37,190 nt of DNA from Bacillota bacterium (GTDB lineage Bacteria > Bacillota > Thermosediminibacteria > Thermosediminibacterales > Thermosediminibacteraceae). The stretch spans positions 1-37,190 of the forward strand of contig QGUT01000005.1 of assembly GCA_003242255.1 (NCBI GenBank). The letters are read 5' to 3'. The notes beneath the pieces are model-generated. The model was given only the letters and a program-made list of their open reading frames with translations, was not told the origin of the DNA and did no database searches. Shown one piece after another: positions 16,908 through 25,251 of the stretch (position 1 is its first letter; the number at the start of each line of letters is the position of its first letter). The translations under genes were made by a program, and so were the position numbers.

Positions 16908-17090
16908 GAGGTAGAGGCGCGACACATCAAGAGTACTCCTGCAAAGGTGCGAGAAGCCGATGATGCAGGAGGAAAGGGATTGTCGCCGAAGTGCAATCCT
17001 ATTCTCGTAGGATTGCGCTGGGCCTATGCCGAACAGGTATAGGACTGTCACCAAAAAACTGCCCCAGGTTTTTTGGTGGAGCGCTACTTC
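16908..17090 (+). promoter_or_regulatory. Lysine riboswitch (L box)
   Basis: P1 forms between GAGGTAG (16908-16914) and CTACTTC (17084-17090). In between are the known conserved blocks: AGAGGCGCGACACATCAAGA, AAAGGGATTGTCGCCGAAGT, GCGCTGGGC, AGGACTGTCACC and TGGAGCGCTAC. The 390-base stretch before lysA is filled by the promoter, this aptamer and its expression platform. It lowers lysA expression when lysine is abundant. Confidence 0.95.
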
Positions 17091-17112
17091 ATAGCTGTGG
17101 GGGGAGAGGAGG

Positions 17113-17166
17113 TATTTGCCCGGGAGAAAAACAGCTGGCAAATATCTGCAGCTGTAATTTTTTTTT
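17113..17166 (+). terminator. Expression platform of the lysine riboswitch: terminator and competing hairpin
   Basis: Terminator: ACAGCTG (17131-17137) pairs with CAGCTGT (17149-17155), followed by AATTTTTTTTT. Competing stem: TATTTGCC (17113-17120) pairs with GGCAAATA (17137-17144), which uses part of the terminator loop and stem. The two structures exclude each other, as expected of an antiterminator switch. Confidence 0.8.
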
Positions 17167-17209
17167 AATTGGTCATGTTGTAGGAATATTTTACGAGAGG
17201 AGAAAATAA

Positions 17210-18538
17210 ATGCTACACAAGAATTTGACGGTAAATGAGAAGGGTCATCTTGAAATAGGTGGCTGCGACGCGGTCCAACTGGCGAAAGAATACGGAACGC
17301 CCCTTTACGTTTTTGATGAATCGCTGGTCAGGGAAAATTGCAGGGTCTATAGAGATGAACTTTCTAGAATATATCCGGAAAGCGGTGTGATTTACGCAGC
17401 AAAAGCGTTCATCACCATGGCTATGTGCAGGATAATAGAAGAAGAAGGCCTGTTTCTCGATGTGGTTTCGGGAGGAGAACTATACACTGCGGTAAGAGCA
17501 AATTTTCCAATGGATAGGGTGTATTTTCACGGCAACAACAAGTCCTACGATGAATTGAAGATGGCTTTGGAACTCGGTGTGGGACATATCGTAGTGGATA
17601 ATTTCCATGAAATGGAACTGCTAAGCAGCCTTACGCGAAAACTGAAAAGAAAGGTAAATGTATTGCTTCGCATAACGCCTGGAATTGAAGCCCATACTCA
17701 CGAGTATATAAAGACAGGTCAAATTGACTCTAAATTCGGCTTTTGTATAGAAAACGGAATGGCCATGGCGGCGGTAGAAAGGGCTTTAAGCGTCAAAGGT
17801 GTAAAGTTGGTCGGCTTCCACTGTCACATTGGCTCCCAGATATTCGAAACCGAACCGTTTGCTTTGGCTGCAGAGGTTATGATGAGCTTTGCAAGTTCGG
17901 TAAAAGTGAGATATGGCTTAGAAACATCTCAACTCGATTTCGGGGGAGGATTCGGCATAAAATACACCGAAGAGGATAGGCCCCTTCCTCCGAAAGAATA
18001 TTTTAAAGCTCTGGTGGAAACGGTAAAAAAAGAGGCGAAGCGATTAAATCTGGCGCTACCAAGGATTATGGTAGAGCCCGGCAGGGCTATCGTGGGACCG
18101 GCTGGGGTGACCCTTTATACGATCGGTGCGATAAAGGATATTCCAAACGTGAGGAAATACGTCTGCGTGGATGGAGGAATGAGCGACAACATAAGGCCCG
18201 CACTATACGGTGCAAAATATACCGCCATCATAGCCAATAAAGCAAACCAACCGGTTAAAGAGGTTGTATCAATTGCGGGGAAATGCTGCGAATCAGGGGA
18301 TATGTTGATCTGGGACCTGGAACTCCCAGAAGTAGAGAGCGGTGATGTTTTGGCGGTTTTGTCGACCGGCGCCTATCATTATTCGATGGCGAGCAATTAC
18401 AATATGCTGCCGCGTCCTGCTGTAGTTTTCGTTAGAGACGGCGTTCCGCGGCTTGTAGTCAAAAGAGAAACTTATGATGACCTTTTAAAAAATGAAGTGT
18501 TGGGACCAAAAAGAAAAGCTGTATCCCATGCATTTTGA
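17210..18538 (+). CDS. lysA: Diaminopimelate decarboxylase
   Basis: A 442-residue fold-type III PLP decarboxylase, normal length. The PLP lysine is K65 in IYAAKAFITM. HCHIGSQI, the glycine loop LDFGGGFGIKY, EPGRAIVGPAGV and the active-site Cys-Glu in GKCCESGDML are all present. It converts meso-diaminopimelate to L-lysine, the last step of lysine biosynthesis. The upstream lysine riboswitch agrees. ATG has GAGAGGAG upstream. Confidence 0.97.
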   Translation: MLHKNLTVNEKGHLEIGGCDAVQLAKEYGTPLYVFDESLVRENCRVYRDELSRIYPESGVIYAAKAFITMAMCRIIEEEGLFLDVVSGGELYTAVRANFPMDRVYFHGNNKSYDELKMALELGVGHIVVDNFHEMELLSSLTRKLKRKVNVLLRITPGIEAHTHEYIKTGQIDSKFGFCIENGMAMAAVERALSVKGVKLVGFHCHIGSQIFETEPFALAAEVMMSFASSVKVRYGLETSQLDFGGGFGIKYTEEDRPLPPKEYFKALVETVKKEAKRLNLALPRIMVEPGRAIVGPAGVTLYTIGAIKDIPNVRKYVCVDGGMSDNIRPALYGAKYTAIIANKANQPVKEVVSIAGKCCESGDMLIWDLELPEVESGDVLAVLSTGAYHYSMASNYNMLPRPAVVFVRDGVPRLVVKRETYDDLLKNEVLGPKRKAVSHAF

Positions 18539-18539
18539 G

Positions 18540-18564
18540 AGTGCGCCTGGACGCACTTTTTTTG
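18540..18564 (+). terminator. Rho-independent terminator after lysA
   Basis: GTGCG pairs with CGCAC around CCTGGA and is followed by seven or eight T. It ends the lysine-controlled transcript. A TATAAT at 18580-18585 follows and may serve the next gene, though no clear -35 is seen. Confidence 0.78.
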
Positions 18565-18622
18565 TAGCTACAAAAATGATATAATGCTTATTGGCAAAAA
18601 TTTGTACGAAAGGATGTCAGGA

Positions 18623-19237
18623 ATGCCCTATTTTTCAGGTCCTGAAATGCTACTCAGGATTCCGGCACTTTTGATAGCAATAACTTTCCACGAGTACGCC
18701 CACGCTAGAGTTTCTTATGCATTGGGAGATCCCACTCCCAAATGGACAGGGAGGTTGACTTTAAATCCGCTGGCTCACCTTGATCCAGTCGGATTGCTCA
18801 TGTTGTGGCTGTTTAAGTTCGGTTGGGCAAGACCGGTAATGATAGACCCGAGATACTATTCCAGCAAAAACGGCATTGTGCTGACATCTCTCGCAGGGCC
18901 TATGACGAATTTCTTGATGGCCTTCATCACACTGGTGATTTTAAAATTAAATTTGTTCGGTGGACTATTGGCCGCATTTTTGGAAGTGCTGTTTTCTTAC
19001 AATTTGATCCTGGCAGCTTTTAATCTAATTCCTATAGCCCCTCTCGACGGTTACAAGATTGTGACCGGCCTTTTGCCGTGGAAAATGAGCAATAAACTTT
19101 CTTTTTTAGAAACTTACGGGCCTTTTATCCTTATATTGATAGTCTATTTTGATGTGATAGATGTAGTCCTCGATCCACTCATATATCTATTTTTGCGTGT
19201 TTTAGATAGATTGAGCGATATATTTTTGAATTTATAG
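18623..19237 (+). CDS. Site-2 protease family protein (M50-like membrane metalloprotease)
   Basis: A 204-residue integral membrane protein. The zinc motif is HEYAH in ITFHEYAHARVSYALGDP, and the third ligand region is FNLIPIAPLDGYKI. It is the short M50 class without a PDZ domain, often seen next to scpA in Firmicutes. The substrate is unknown. ATG 18623 is preferred because AAAGGA (18609-18614) is 8 bases upstream. The earlier ATG at 18584 overlaps a TATAAT box and lies before the conserved part. Confidence 0.85.
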   Translation: MPYFSGPEMLLRIPALLIAITFHEYAHARVSYALGDPTPKWTGRLTLNPLAHLDPVGLLMLWLFKFGWARPVMIDPRYYSSKNGIVLTSLAGPMTNFLMAFITLVILKLNLFGGLLAAFLEVLFSYNLILAAFNLIPIAPLDGYKIVTGLLPWKMSNKLSFLETYGPFILILIVYFDVIDVVLDPLIYLFLRVLDRLSDIFLNL

Positions 19238-19259
19238 AATTTAAAAGGGTGAAGGATTC

Positions 19260-20006
19260 GTGGCGCTGAATGTTAAGCTAGAGGCTTTTGAAGGTCCGCT
19301 GGACCTTCTTCTTCATCTTATAGAGAAAAATCAAATAAACATCTACGACATACCCATTTCGGAGCTGACCGACCAGTACTTGAGTTACCTGGAAGGGCTG
19401 GACGAGCTGGATATAGATATGGCCAGCGAGTTTTTGCTGATGGCTGCGACGCTGCTAAGCATAAAATCCAGGATGCTGCTTCCTAAGGAAAGAACGGAGG
19501 ATGCTCGAGAAGAGATATGTACCGCCTTGGATAAAGAGGACCCCAGAATGGAATTGGTTGAAAAATTAATAGAATATAAAAGGTTTAAGATGATAGCCGA
19601 AGTTTTGAAGGAGAAAGAAGAGGGGCAGAGTAAAATCTTTAAACGCAGGCCCGAAGATCTGCCCTTTTTGTACGAAGGTGGGATTTCTATTTCCGAAGTC
19701 GATTTGGACGATCTCATTTCGATTTTCGCCCGCATCATAAAAAAAGGCGCTGTAGAAGAGGGACAAAGCTCAAGGACGATTTTAAAAGATCCCTTGCCGC
19801 TTAGAATCAGGATAAGGCACGTATATAAAACAATATTGAAGCGAAAAAAGATGGGTTTCAGAGAGTTTTTTAAAGAGAATTTTAGCAAATTGGAAATTAT
19901 AATGACTTTTCTCGCCATACTCGAACTCATCAAGTTGAACAGGATAAAGGTATATCAGGAACAGTCATTTGGGGAAATTACGGTGACATTGAAGGAGGTA
20001 AGTTAA
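19260..20006 (+). CDS. scpA: Segregation and condensation protein A
   Basis: A 248-residue kleisin. The N-terminal helix starts LEAFEGPLDLLLHLIEKNQI, the hallmark of ScpA that binds the SMC neck. The C-terminal winged helix (TFLAILELIKLNRIKVYQEQ) contacts the SMC head. It forms the bacterial condensin with SMC and ScpB and acts in chromosome segregation. Start GTG 19260 follows AAAAGGGTGAAGGA. The scpB start lies 3 bases after its stop. Confidence 0.96.
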   Translation: MALNVKLEAFEGPLDLLLHLIEKNQINIYDIPISELTDQYLSYLEGLDELDIDMASEFLLMAATLLSIKSRMLLPKERTEDAREEICTALDKEDPRMELVEKLIEYKRFKMIAEVLKEKEEGQSKIFKRRPEDLPFLYEGGISISEVDLDDLISIFARIIKKGAVEEGQSSRTILKDPLPLRIRIRHVYKTILKRKKMGFREFFKENFSKLEIIMTFLAILELIKLNRIKVYQEQSFGEITVTLKEVS

Positions 20007-20009
20007 AAA

Positions 20010-20525
20010 TTGGACAGGGAAGCAGCTAAAGGAATTCTTGAAGGCATATTATTTGCAGCGGGTGATTCCGTGGAATTCAAAGATCTTTCTAAGGTCCTGG
20101 AAATTTCGGAAGAGGAACTTTTGTCCCTCGTCGAGGAAATGAAGCAGGAATATAATTCGCAAAATAGAGGAATCATGATATCAAGGGTCGGAGAGAGAAT
20201 AAGACTTACCACAAAAGCTGAGGTCTACCCTTACATAGAAAAATTATTGAAGCCTCAAAACAGGAACCAGCTTTCTAAGGCAGCTTTGGAAACTTTAGCT
20301 ATAATCATGTTTAAACAACCTGTAACCAAAGCCGAGATAGAATCTATAAGGGGTGTGAACGTAGAAAAAACGCTGAACAGTTTGATGGAAAGAAACCTGA
20401 TTTGCGAAGTCGGAAGGTTGGATGCACCAGGCCGGCCGATTTTGTACGGCACGACGCAGGAATGCTTGGAGTATTTTGGCTTGAGTTCCATTGAAGAACT
20501 TGCGGATATAAAATTTGATGAATAG
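20010..20525 (+). CDS. scpB: Segregation and condensation protein B
   Basis: A 171-residue protein with two winged-helix domains. Marks include ILEGILFAAGDSVEF, LSKAALETLAIIMFKQPVTK, IESIRGVN and GRPILYGTTQECLEYFGL. It dimerises and binds ScpA in the condensin complex. Start is TTG 20010, supported by AAGGAGGT inside the end of scpA; no ATG is available near. Length is slightly short but covers both domains. Confidence 0.96.
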   Translation: MDREAAKGILEGILFAAGDSVEFKDLSKVLEISEEELLSLVEEMKQEYNSQNRGIMISRVGERIRLTTKAEVYPYIEKLLKPQNRNQLSKAALETLAIIMFKQPVTKAEIESIRGVNVEKTLNSLMERNLICEVGRLDAPGRPILYGTTQECLEYFGLSSIEELADIKFDE

Positions 20526-20534
20526 GGGATAAGC

Positions 20535-21050
20535 GTGATCATTTTATTGGTCCTTATTCTTGTTATTTTATTAATTGCCCTCATTCCAGTAAAAATTTAC
20601 TTGATTTTTTACATTAAAGCGGAAAAAGAATGGGGACTTGTCCTGAAAGTAAAGGTGGCAGGACATACTATTAAAAAAGTAAAATTCGATAATCCCTTTG
20701 GCGGCAGTGGAAATTTAGGCTGGCAGCCGATGTTTTTAAAATCGGTGGCGGTGGAGAGAATCTCCATTTATTTTAAATACGGTTTTGATGACCCTTTTTT
20801 GACAGGCATAGCAGCGGGCTTGATGTGGAACATCGCGGTTTTTGCTTCCGGAATTTTGAGTCTTTTTTTCGACCAGGATGACCCTGTTTTTTGCGTGGAT
20901 TTGAAGCCTGATTTTTCCGGGTATCGGCCGTTGGAACTCCATTTTGAAAGTATAATGAGCACGAGAATCGGCCATATTATTATCGCGAGATTACCTCAAA
21001 AAAACAGAAGGAGCGAAGGAAAATGGACGGACATCCTATCGAAAACCTGA
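20535..21050 (+). CDS. DUF2953-like membrane-anchored protein
   Basis: A 171-residue protein with one N-terminal membrane span (IILLVLILVILLIALIPVKIYL) and a soluble remainder. Sequence and position between scpB and the GerW-type gene fit the DUF2953 proteins found here in sporulating Firmicutes. Function unknown; the neighbourhood suggests a role in sporulation. GTG 20535 start follows AGGGGAT. The end overlaps the next gene by 28 bases. Confidence 0.7.
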   Translation: MIILLVLILVILLIALIPVKIYLIFYIKAEKEWGLVLKVKVAGHTIKKVKFDNPFGGSGNLGWQPMFLKSVAVERISIYFKYGFDDPFLTGIAAGLMWNIAVFASGILSLFFDQDDPVFCVDLKPDFSGYRPLELHFESIMSTRIGHIIIARLPQKNRRSEGKWTDILSKT

Positions 21051-21451
21051 TGAGAACGGCGATGGAGAGCATAAAAGAGATGGTAAATGTCAACACGATA
21101 ATTGGAGATGCCGTTGAAGCTCCCGACGGCACGGTGATCATCCCGGTATCGAGAGTAACCTTTGGGTTTGCGGCCGGCGGTAGCGAATTTTGCGGTAAAG
21201 GTGGTCAGGAGAAGGACAGAGGGGATAAGGGCGAGGAAACGAAGAAAATACCTTTTGGCGGAGGAAGCGGCGGAGGTATTTCCATTCAACCTGTAGCTTT
21301 TATGGTCGTAGGGCAAGGGCAAATAAGGCTGTTGCCGGTTCATCAAAACGCCATGTGGGAGAGAGTCATAGACTTAGCTCCTCAAATCTTGGAGCAATTG
21401 AGAACTACTTTAAAAAGGACACCCGAGCCGATAGTGGTTCAGCCCAAATAG
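21023..21451 (+). CDS. ytfJ: GerW family sporulation protein (YtfJ-like)
   Basis: A 142-residue protein. The N-terminal region HPIENLMRTAMESIKEMVNV, NTIIGDAVEAPDGTVIIPVS and FGFAAGGSEF are near-diagnostic of YtfJ/GerW. A Gly-rich stretch (GGGSGGGISIQPVAFMVVG) follows. In Bacillus it is a spore protein needed for normal germination. Presence supports an endospore former. ATG 21023 follows GAAGGA and overlaps the end of the DUF2953 gene, a usual arrangement. Confidence 0.92.
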   Translation: MDGHPIENLMRTAMESIKEMVNVNTIIGDAVEAPDGTVIIPVSRVTFGFAAGGSEFCGKGGQEKDRGDKGEETKKIPFGGGSGGGISIQPVAFMVVGQGQIRLLPVHQNAMWERVIDLAPQILEQLRTTLKRTPEPIVVQPK

Positions 21452-21522
21452 ACTGGACCATTATTTTTTTGATAAAATAATGAATGTATTATTGGAAAAC
21501 TTTTTTGGGAGAGGAGTCAAAT

Positions 21523-21930
21523 ATGGATTTAAAAAAAGCAATGGAAGTGATTTGGGAAAATAGAAAATACAAGACTGCCGATCCTAAGGAAGCTATTAGC
21601 CATCTCAACGAAGAGGTGGCCGAGTCTTTAAAAGCCTTATTGAGGGGTGAAATCGCAAAAGCCAAGCGCGAATTGGAGGATGCATTTTCGTGCCTATTGA
21701 TAGCTTTAAAAGTGATGGAGATAGATCCGGAAGAAGCAATTATGCGCCAGGTGACTCAAATGAAGCAGAGGCAGGAAAAGCTGATGATATTTAAAAAAGA
21801 TAAAGTTGAAATTTATGTAAACGGCATTTACAAAGGAGGATGGTCGATAGGAAGCGAGGAAGATCTGAGGGAGGCAGAAAAAATAGCGAAAGAATTCGGA
21901 TGCAATATTTTATACGAAAATAACAGTTAA
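21523..21930 (+). CDS. MazG-like protein
   Basis: A 135-residue protein. The region HLNEEVAESLKALLRGEI then KRELEDAFSCLLIALKVMEI resembles the metal-binding helices of the MazG-like nucleotide pyrophosphohydrolase fold (Glu-Glu-x-x-Glu and Glu-x-x-Asp). The C-terminal 45 residues (VEIYVNGIYKGGWSIGSEED) form a short extra beta-rich part. ATG 21523 is favoured by GAGAGGAG just upstream. Activity on nucleoside triphosphates is inferred from the fold only. Confidence 0.65.
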   Translation: MDLKKAMEVIWENRKYKTADPKEAISHLNEEVAESLKALLRGEIAKAKRELEDAFSCLLIALKVMEIDPEEAIMRQVTQMKQRQEKLMIFKKDKVEIYVNGIYKGGWSIGSEEDLREAEKIAKEFGCNILYENNS

Positions 21931-21949
21931 ATACGTTTCTATTTCCTGT

Positions 21950-22022
21950 AAAACCCTCCAGCTTTTTTAAGAATCTCAGACATTTTTTTTACAAAAACTA
22001 ATCCTTAGCTGGAGGGGTTTTT
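21950..22022 (+). promoter_or_regulatory. Stem-loop that would cover the dacF ribosome binding site
   Basis: AAAACCCTCCAGC at 21950-21962 can pair with GCTGGAGGGGTTTTT at 22008-22022, with one extra G. The loop is about 45 bases. The right arm contains the GGAGGGG ribosome binding site and ends directly before the ATG at 22023. The T-run also makes it terminator-like. Confidence 0.6.
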
Positions 22023-23156
22023 ATGTGTAAAAAAACGGCTAAAATTGTCCTAGCATTATTTTTAATATGCGCCTTGCTCGCGGGGACCGCTTCGGCAAAG
22101 GCCGAAGAAACAAATTTCAGCATAGACGCCCGGGCCTACCTGTTAATGGATGAAATTACCGGAAGAATTTTAATAGAAAAAAATTCCGAAATATCTTTGC
22201 CGATGGCGAGTACTACAAAAATTATGACTGCTATAGTTGCCTTGGAAAACGGAGATTTGTCCTCGCAAGTTAAAGTCAGCCCTAAGGCGGCGTCAATGGG
22301 AGGTTCTTCCTTTCATCTCGTCGCTGGGGAAACCATGTCCCTCGAGAGCATGTTATACGGGTTACTGCTTTGTTCGGGAAACGATGCTGCAGTGGCTATC
22401 GCCGAACATATAGGCGGAGATGTGGATACTTTTGTCGAAATGATGAATCGAAAAGCTCGTGAAATCGGAGCTCTAAACACCAGCTATAAAAACCCCCACG
22501 GCCTCGATGAGGATGGCCATTACACAACTGCCAGAGATTTGGCCTTGATCGCCAAATATGCCTTCAGTATCCCTAAATTTAGAGAAATCGTAGGTACTAA
22601 AGAAAAAATCATTAACGAAGGGAAATTTACGAGGCACATATACAACACCAACCGCTTGCTGAGGATTTCCGAGAATGTAGACGGCATCAAAACCGGTTAT
22701 ACCGGAAAAGCGGGGCGATGTCTCGTAGCTACTGCGCAAAAAAACGGGTTTAGGCTAATTTCGGTGGTATTAGGCGCCCGAGACCATTTTTCGACATCTC
22801 TAAAACTCTTAAATTACGGGTTTGATAATTACGAATTAAAACAACTAGTAACAGAAGGAAACGTTTACGCTGCCGTCCCTGTAAAAGATGGCGTAGCGAA
22901 AAAAGCAGTGGTAGTAGCTGAGAAGGATATAGCCTTGCCGTTAAGAGAAAAAGAAAAAGTTCAAATTAAAATCAGCGTCCCTCCTTTTACGGAAGCACCG
23001 GTTTACAAAGGCCAGGTTTTGGGAGAAATTCAAATATTTATAGATTCCACCTACGTCTGCAGCGCCCCCCTAGTGTCCATCCAGGACATAAGGAAAAAGT
23101 CCCTTTTCGATAATTTCTACAAAATGATAAAGATGTGGATGTTCGGATACAGATAA
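22023..23156 (+). CDS. dacF: D-alanyl-D-alanine carboxypeptidase (DacF/penicillin-binding protein 5 type)
   Basis: A 377-residue secreted S11-family enzyme. A signal peptide ends near residue 26 (ASAKAEE). Active-site motifs: S63-T-T-K66 in MASTTKIMTA, S118-G-N in CSGNDAAVA, and K223-T-G in GIKTGYTGKAG. A C-terminal beta-rich domain and an amphipathic tail follow. It trims the terminal D-Ala of peptidoglycan. The neighbourhood (scpAB, ytfJ) suggests the sporulation form DacF. GGAGGGG precedes the ATG but lies in a hairpin. Confidence 0.92.
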   Translation: MCKKTAKIVLALFLICALLAGTASAKAEETNFSIDARAYLLMDEITGRILIEKNSEISLPMASTTKIMTAIVALENGDLSSQVKVSPKAASMGGSSFHLVAGETMSLESMLYGLLLCSGNDAAVAIAEHIGGDVDTFVEMMNRKAREIGALNTSYKNPHGLDEDGHYTTARDLALIAKYAFSIPKFREIVGTKEKIINEGKFTRHIYNTNRLLRISENVDGIKTGYTGKAGRCLVATAQKNGFRLISVVLGARDHFSTSLKLLNYGFDNYELKQLVTEGNVYAAVPVKDGVAKKAVVVAEKDIALPLREKEKVQIKISVPPFTEAPVYKGQVLGEIQIFIDSTYVCSAPLVSIQDIRKKSLFDNFYKMIKMWMFGYR

Positions 23157-23202
23157 ATTTTTTTTTATAAAATTTATCGATCAAGAAGGATTTTCAATTT
23201 CT

Positions 23203-23682
23203 ATGTCGAAATTTTTTAATGTAGAACAACTCATCAGTGATGAGGGGCGAGTGACTATGAGTGATCCTTATAAAACAGGCATGTTCAAAGGCCTCAACCC
23301 TTACGTTAAGAAAAAACCGTTAAAAGGGAAAATAATTGTGGTCCTGGATGGAAAGTACGAACAAAGGGGGTTAAAATTAATAGTTCAGCCGTCAAGAGGC
23401 ATCAGAGTCGGAGAAGTGCACGAACTTATTATCACCGACGAACAGAGAGGCCCCGGAGACGTGGTGAACCGAATCGCTTACGTGGGCTTTTTCGAAGTAA
23501 AGGAAAGCGCAGTTATAGTAGTGGGCGATGAGGTGAAGATTAACGGCAAAGTAATAGGCAAGATAGCCGGTTATGATGAGACGCACATGCCCAATCACTA
23601 CAACATAGTGGTAAACGCGCCGGGGCTCGTGACTGGAAACGAGATGGGAATAGAACTCGATTCAGAGATTGTCATAGGATAG
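23203..23682 (+). CDS. Small DUF6917-like protein, first gene of the B12 mutase cluster
   Basis: A 159-residue protein, or 141 residues if the ATG at 23257 is used (GAGGGG lies nine bases before that ATG). It is predicted to be all-beta: KGKIIVVLDGKYEQRGL, then VGEVHELIITDEQRGPG and VGDEVKINGKVIGKIAGYDE. I recall the DUF6917 family only as a label, without a function. The motif DETHMPNHYNIVV near the end looks like a conserved binding loop. It is co-oriented with, and 71 bases ahead of, a PLP enzyme. A faint likeness to OrtA, the small subunit of 2-amino-4-oxopentanoate thiolase, is possible but weak. Confidence 0.65.
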   Translation: MSKFFNVEQLISDEGRVTMSDPYKTGMFKGLNPYVKKKPLKGKIIVVLDGKYEQRGLKLIVQPSRGIRVGEVHELIITDEQRGPGDVVNRIAYVGFFEVKESAVIVVGDEVKINGKVIGKIAGYDETHMPNHYNIVVNAPGLVTGNEMGIELDSEIVIG

Positions 23683-23753
23683 CAAATTTAAAGGAGAGAG
23701 TAAAGCGGTAATTTGCCGCCTAATTCTATAAATTTAGTGAGGAGGGTTAAAGA

Positions 23754-25220
23754 ATGCCTAAGTTCACCAAGAAGTTCGAGATGTATAGACACCTTCAGGC
23801 CAATATCCCCAACATCTATGCGGAGGCCCGGAAGGCTGCCGATGAAATCGGCATTCCCGCTGAGTTGAGGGGAAAATTCGGCCTTACTGGAGCCATATCC
23901 GGCTGTCCGTCGCCCCTGACCAAAAAAGTGAGGGAAGCGATAGACAAAGGAAGCACCGAGGTCATTCCTCTGGCCAAACTGGTGGATGAAATCAGGGCCA
24001 TCGTCAAGGATGTGTACGGCGATGAATACGACGCAGCTCCCATTAACACTTGCGAAGCCGGTTTGTGGGTGACCTTTGATGTGCTGTTCAGCCCACCGAT
24101 GCAGGGCAGAGGCGACAACTACCTCAGCCGCTACATCATTCCCTATGAAAAGCACCTGCATCATCATGGAGGCTATGGAAGGCCCTTCCCGCCGCGCTTC
24201 AAGGATATTTTGGCAGACCGCGGCTGCACTGCCGGCGAACTTGGTTTCTACGGCAAAAGGCAAAACAATTTGAGCACTCACATCGTGCCACTGGTGGGCG
24301 CCGATTATTCGGTGCACGGAATTAAATACCATCCGGCGATCTTATTGACCAAAGTGGATCCCGAAGCTTCGGCCAAAAAGATAAGGGAAGTGGCCCAGAG
24401 AGAAGCCGATATGTTGGCCGGTATAACTTCTCTGGCTTACGATACGCCGGGTTATGGATACGGCGTAAAGGATGCCGACGGAACGCCTGTGCTCCAAAAG
24501 AGGCTGGCGGAAATTGCCCACGAATTTGACGTGCCATACGTTTTGGATAACGCGTGGGGAGTGCCGTTTATAGGCCATGACATAAGAAAGAGCGGCGCCG
24601 ATGTCATCATTTACAGCATGGACAAAGCCAGCGAATCTGCCACCGCGGGTCTTATAATCGGAAAAGAGGAGTTCATGGTTCCCATACGGAGAGCCTTAGG
24701 GTACCATGGAGATAGGTACGGCACCACAGCGTCTTACGGAAAGGCAGCCTATGTAACCAATGACCCTGGCAAAGAAGCGCTGCTGGGTGTAATCGCCGCG
24801 TTGAAAGAACTGAGGGAAAACCCCGAAGAACTAACAAAGCCCGTGGACGATCTCTATGAAATAGTAAAAGAAGAATTCGACAACATCCATCCGAAGATAA
24901 AGAAGGGTTTGATAATAACCAAGTCCTACAACAGCCGTGCGATAGAAGTAAACTACGAAAACACCTGGAACGGAGAAGAATTAGGCTTGCCGGTGTTTAC
25001 CATCGAAGATATGTATGCCGGCACGAATATATTCCAGAGCGGAATGGCCCAGATGGGCGTAATTCCGACGGTAGCTTACGATGCCAACATTATGATTTCA
25101 CCGGGATTAGGCACCACCGACGAGAACGGCCAGATAATAGAAGAGAGGGCGAGATTGGCAGTAAGGGCCCTCGTCAAGTTGATCGAAATTGTGGCCAAGT
25201 ACAGTGGTTATATTGATTAA
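23754..25220 (+). CDS. Fold-type I PLP-dependent enzyme of unknown reaction
   Basis: A 488-residue aminotransferase-fold protein. D265 in VLDNAWGV is the residue expected to contact the pyridine nitrogen. K291 in IIYSMDKASESATAGLIIG is the likely Schiff-base lysine. An N-terminal extension of about 90 residues precedes the cofactor domain, and a His-rich loop (YEKHLHHHGGYGRP, 131-144) may line the active site. It resembles the SelA / Sep-tRNA:Cys-tRNA synthase / amino acid lyase branch more than classical transaminases, but I cannot name the reaction. GGAGGGT lies upstream of the ATG. The next gene, an FAD oxidoreductase, begins 31 bases later, so they probably act in sequence on an amino acid. 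Confidence 0.75.
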   Translation: MPKFTKKFEMYRHLQANIPNIYAEARKAADEIGIPAELRGKFGLTGAISGCPSPLTKKVREAIDKGSTEVIPLAKLVDEIRAIVKDVYGDEYDAAPINTCEAGLWVTFDVLFSPPMQGRGDNYLSRYIIPYEKHLHHHGGYGRPFPPRFKDILADRGCTAGELGFYGKRQNNLSTHIVPLVGADYSVHGIKYHPAILLTKVDPEASAKKIREVAQREADMLAGITSLAYDTPGYGYGVKDADGTPVLQKRLAEIAHEFDVPYVLDNAWGVPFIGHDIRKSGADVIIYSMDKASESATAGLIIGKEEFMVPIRRALGYHGDRYGTTASYGKAAYVTNDPGKEALLGVIAALKELRENPEELTKPVDDLYEIVKEEFDNIHPKIKKGLIITKSYNSRAIEVNYENTWNGEELGLPVFTIEDMYAGTNIFQSGMAQMGVIPTVAYDANIMISPGLGTTDENGQIIEERARLAVRALVKLIEIVAKYSGYID

Positions 25221-25251
25221 AATTAAGTAAAACTTCTTAGGGGGTTAAAAG

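Noticed and set aside
23152..23178. AT-only inverted repeat (GATAAATTTT / AAAATTTATC) after dacF
   Set aside because: It could be a weak terminator or an operator, but it has no GC base pairs to speak of and overlaps the dacF stop. It shares no half-site with the regulator operator candidate, so no role is claimed.
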